Positions 7,621-9,851 of a stretch of DNA of 9,851 bases are shown here, in pieces. Origin of the DNA: an uncultured Fidelibacterota bacterium (GTDB lineage: Bacteria > Fidelibacterota > Fidelibacteria > Fidelibacterales > Fidelibacteraceae); NCBI GenBank assembly GCA_937862595.1, contig CALMFL010000234.1, positions 1-9,851 on the forward strand, read 5' to 3'. A program made the translations under genes and the position numbers. The notes beneath the pieces are model-generated. The model worked only from the letters and a program-made list of their open reading frames with translations, had not been told where the DNA came from and made no database searches. How positions within the stretch are numbered: the first letter of the stretch is position 1; every line of letters begins with the position of its first letter.

Positions 7621-8409
7621 TTAAAACATTATGCCCACCGTAAACATCATAGGGTACCCGAGCCCACCCGTGTGAAAATACTGCCCGTAACCGATGCGGA
7701 ACTGATTCCACTTGATGTCCGCGCCGGCATGGTGGATCCGCTGGATATTGTCGTAACTGTACGTCAGGTCAAAAACGGGATGGGTATAGCGGACGCCCCA
7801 CCGGATAAACGGGTCCATGCCGCCGGTGACCCCGCCGATAAGCGAAAGACCGAACGAATCAAACAGGACCTCGCCTCCGGCGTAATATCTGCCGGGCAGC
7901 CTGGTGGGAACGGTGTTCAGCGGAGTCATGACCCCGACATTCTCAAAGCCCAGCAGTACGCGGTAGTTTGCATTGAAGGCAAAGGCGGCTTCCGCATCCA
8001 GGGAGGCGCCCCAGGATGAAGCATAGAACAGGCGTTCCGTCAACAGCGCTGCCGACGCTTTGATTCGCCAGTGATCGTCGATATCCCATTTCTTCCCCGC
8101 ATAGAGCGCCGTATTGTAATAGGCGGTCGTTCCGACCGGCTGATCGTCCGGCACTTCCCCCCGGATCTCAATATTTCCCGAGATGAGCCCTTTAAACCCG
8201 AAGATCCAGGAATCATAAACGGCGGTGATCGTGGAATAATTGGTCTGATAATACCAGTTGGCATAGGAAAAGCTGATCTCGTTACGCCCGCTTGCGGACG
8301 CCGGCGGCAAATAGCCTTCCTGCGCCAGCTCCGGCATTGTCAGCACGGGCAGTCCTTCCCCGGCGAACATCCATCCGAACAGACAAAATGCCATACAAAT
8401 CTTTTTCAT
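7621..8409 (-). CDS. outer membrane beta-barrel protein, PorV/PorQ-like (divergent)
   Basis: This 262-aa protein begins with a signal peptide (MKKICMAFCLFGWMFAGEG). The rest is a series of amphipathic strands rich in Tyr, Trp, Phe and Gly, such as EISFSYANWYYQ, YRVLLGFENVG and FDLTYSYDNI. It ends in Phe (MFTVGIMF), as outer membrane barrels often do for BAM recognition. The C-terminal part (HHAGADIKWNQFRIGYG onward) resembles the last strands of PorV/UPF0164 proteins. The conserved N-terminal AxxLRM...G.A...NPA segment of PorV is missing. The ATG at 8409 has AGGAG 6 nt upstream, which overlaps the stop of the preceding gene; an in-frame TTG at 8412 is less likely. It is probably a partner barrel of the neighbouring PorV-like protein, or a PorQ-like one. 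Exact function unknown. Confidence 0.8.
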   Translation of the reverse strand: MKKICMAFCLFGWMFAGEGLPVLTMPELAQEGYLPPASASGRNEISFSYANWYYQTNYSTITAVYDSWIFGFKGLISGNIEIRGEVPDDQPVGTTAYYNTALYAGKKWDIDDHWRIKASAALLTERLFYASSWGASLDAEAAFAFNANYRVLLGFENVGVMTPLNTVPTRLPGRYYAGGEVLFDSFGLSLIGGVTGGMDPFIRWGVRYTHPVFDLTYSYDNIQRIHHAGADIKWNQFRIGYGQYFHTGGLGYPMMFTVGIMF

Positions 8410-8418
8410 CAAAATCTC

Positions 8419-9342
8419 CTAAAAATAGAACAGCCAGGTAAAGAGATGGCTGATACCTTCATGAACACGGCTTGTTCCGAATGCATAATCCATGCGGGTC
8501 GACATGTTGTTCCACAACTTATAATAGGTCCCGAATCCGAATACCGGTATGCCGTTGTCCACCCCGGCGCGGATAAAAATGCCGTCACCTATCCGCGCCT
8601 CAGCCCCGGTATGCCAGGTCGGTTCGATATCCTCGGAATACTTGTACGAGAAACTTAAAAGGTATCGCTCAAGCAGCATATAGGATATTCCCATATGATA
8701 GACTCCCGGAAAATAATCGGTCCGGCGTGTCTGAAAATCCGAATAATTCTCTCCCGAGGTATCCCAGGTCGTCTTCCCGGAAAGGTCCTTGACAACGAAT
8801 CCGAGCTGCAGATGGCGGACCGGTGTAACGATGACCCCGATATCGGCGCTAAAACCGCTTGAGGAAGAGTAAGCCAGCTGGTCGGAAAGTATTTTCCCGG
8901 ATACGCCGATCGCGATCCATTCGGCGATCCGGATGCCGAAACCGATGACAAAAGCGTTCTGGGACCAGACATACTCGTAGGTGTAATCGTTGGAAAAATT
9001 TCTTCCGGCGATATTGTCGACCCCCGCATGGATCCAGGAAACGTTCATGGCGGCGTTGGGCGGCAGGGGCACGCCAAAGGCGATGGACTGATAGGAGCGG
9101 TCCAGGGTAAGAAATTGGAAGGAGCTTGAGAATTGTCTTTCCGTGAGCGAGGGAAGGATGGCGGGGTTTCCGTTGACCATGTTCGCATCTCCGGTAACGG
9201 CCGTCGCGGCATTGCCGATCGCTGCGGAGCGCGCATCCCCCGGCATCCTGAGGTAGGCCCCGGCTGTCCCTCCGGCTTCATCTCCGGCCGTTAAAACTCC
9301 CAGAACAAGCAGCGGCATCAGTATTTTTAAAAGGGTTTTCAT
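8419..9342 (-). CDS. PorV/UPF0164-family outer membrane beta-barrel protein
   Basis: This 307-aa protein has a signal peptide (about residues 1-20) followed by the family's hallmark segment at 28-61: AGAYLRMPGDARSAAIGNA, then ATAVTGDAN and NGNPA. The rest alternates barrel strands (WIAIGVSGKILSDQ, LQLGFVVKDLSG, FIRAGVDNGIPVFGFG) and ends in aromatic residues (FTWLFYF), as expected for BAM-inserted barrels. In the T9SS, PorV is the FadL-like barrel that receives cargo from the translocon and delivers it to the surface attachment complex. Paralogues are common in FCB phyla and are often next to cargo genes. The ATG at 9340-9342 lies 4 nt after the stop of the upstream cargo gene, with only a weak ribosome binding site, so translational coupling is likely. 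The next gene starts 9 nt downstream. Confidence 0.88.
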   Translation of the reverse strand: MKTLLKILMPLLVLGVLTAGDEAGGTAGAYLRMPGDARSAAIGNAATAVTGDANMVNGNPAILPSLTERQFSSSFQFLTLDRSYQSIAFGVPLPPNAAMNVSWIHAGVDNIAGRNFSNDYTYEYVWSQNAFVIGFGIRIAEWIAIGVSGKILSDQLAYSSSSGFSADIGVIVTPVRHLQLGFVVKDLSGKTTWDTSGENYSDFQTRRTDYFPGVYHMGISYMLLERYLLSFSYKYSEDIEPTWHTGAEARIGDGIFIRAGVDNGIPVFGFGTYYKLWNNMSTRMDYAFGTSRVHEGISHLFTWLFYF

Positions 9343-9346
9343 ATCA

Positions 9347-9851
9347 TCAATCCAGTATGATTATTTTCGACCATGCAACGTGGTCCTGTGTTCCGTCATG
9401 AAAGGTAAGGCGAATAAAATAAACCCCGTTCGCGACGACCTGGTTCATTCCGTTTTTCCCGTTCCATGTCACCTCGATATCCTGAACATTGACCTCCATC
9501 CGGTCTGCAATTTTCCTGACGCGGGTCATGCCGAAGTCATAGACATCGATATCCAAGTTCCCCGCCGAGGGCACATGGCAGTGGATGCGCACGTATCCGT
9601 CATCGTATAACTGATTCATTCTGGAAGGGGAAAAAGGATTGGGATAGGCCGAAATCTCAAGGGGGTCGCGGTAATCGGCATTTACCCGGCGAATGATCTC
9701 CCACGACAGCCCGAGATCTGCGGACCTGGCCACGCCGTCGGCCGTCCCCACCCAGAGCATGCCCTGATCATCTTCCAGGGCGCAGTAAATCTTCTGCGTC
9801 AGAAGCAGCTGTCCGTTCTCATCTTCAATATCGTTCATCCTGTACCAGTTC
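9347..9851 (-). CDS. secreted protein with propeller repeat and FlgD-like/T9SS C-terminal domain (partial)
   Basis: This is the C-terminal 167 residues of a larger gene that enters from the right edge; the frame is open to 9851. Near the visible N-terminus is a propeller-type repeat (IYCALEDDQGMLWVGTADG, then VARSADLGLSW), as in two-component-regulator-propeller or BNR/photosystem II assembly-like beta-propellers. The last ~105 residues are a FlgD Ig-like/T9SS type A sorting-like domain. It has SAYPNPFSPS (coding around 9617-9652), DIDVYDFGMTRVRKI, VTWNGKNGMNQVVANGVYFIRL, and the ending WSKIIILD. In the T9SS this domain targets cargo through the outer membrane and is normally removed on attachment. 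The first in-frame Met in the window (9838) is not a true start, since the propeller repeat pattern continues upstream. The PorV-like gene follows after 4 nt. Confidence 0.88.
   Translation of the reverse strand, partial: NWYRMNDIEDENGQLLLTQKIYCALEDDQGMLWVGTADGVARSADLGLSWEIIRRVNADYRDPLEISAYPNPFSPSRMNQLYDDGYVRIHCHVPSAGNLDIDVYDFGMTRVRKIADRMEVNVQDIEVTWNGKNGMNQVVANGVYFIRLTFHDGTQDHVAWSKIIILD

Noticed and set aside
7607..7711. An N-terminal extension of the NTF2-like lipoprotein to 7711.
   Set aside because: It would overlap the end of the second barrel gene and bury the lipoprotein signal peptide in the interior. The ATG at 7606 has both signal and ribosome binding site.

Overview
The window looks like ordinary chromosome (about half G+C, tightly packed) from a Gram-negative bacterium, probably of the FCB supergroup (Bacteroidota/Ignavibacteria/Marinimicrobia/KSB1-like candidate phyla). 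The main clues are on the minus strand at the right end. There is a protein ending in a YPNPFSP-type FlgD-like/type IX secretion (T9SS) C-terminal domain, a PorV/UPF0164-type outer membrane beta-barrel, a second barrel, and two lipoproteins with clear lipoboxes. The dsbD gene has the TPCVYPLIP form of its membrane motif. The exact phylum cannot be resolved from this sequence alone.

Layout, left to right. (1) 1-1453, minus: 5' part of a dsbD-type thiol:disulfide interchange gene, cut by the window edge before any thioredoxin domain. (2) 1454-1784: AT-rich divergent spacer, a tRNA-Gly(GCC) gene with its own likely promoter and terminator, then a good sigma70-like promoter. (3) 1785-2978, plus: an AlaA-like PLP aminotransferase, followed after only 8 nt by a tRNA-Gly(CCC) gene and a probable terminator. 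(4) 3297-5090, plus: typA/bipA, the translational GTPase. (5) 5129-9851, minus: a compact six-gene run, with gaps of 4, 9, 14, 17 and 43 nt, converging on typA.

The six-gene run reads, in order of transcription (right to left): a T9SS-type cargo with a propeller-like repeat and a C-terminal sorting-like domain (partial), a PorV-like barrel, a second smaller barrel, an NTF2-like lipoprotein, a beta-lactamase-fold serine hydrolase lipoprotein, and an exported protein of unknown function. All appear destined for the cell envelope or surface. The simplest reading is a co-expressed surface module in which the cargo is exported and held with the help of its adjacent PorV-type protein. The roles of the hydrolase and the last exported protein are open.

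No CRISPR array, insertion sequence, phage gene, integrase or defence gene is visible. The most interesting items are the envelope operon and the tRNA-Gly gene that seems to be cut from the 3' end of an aminotransferase mRNA.
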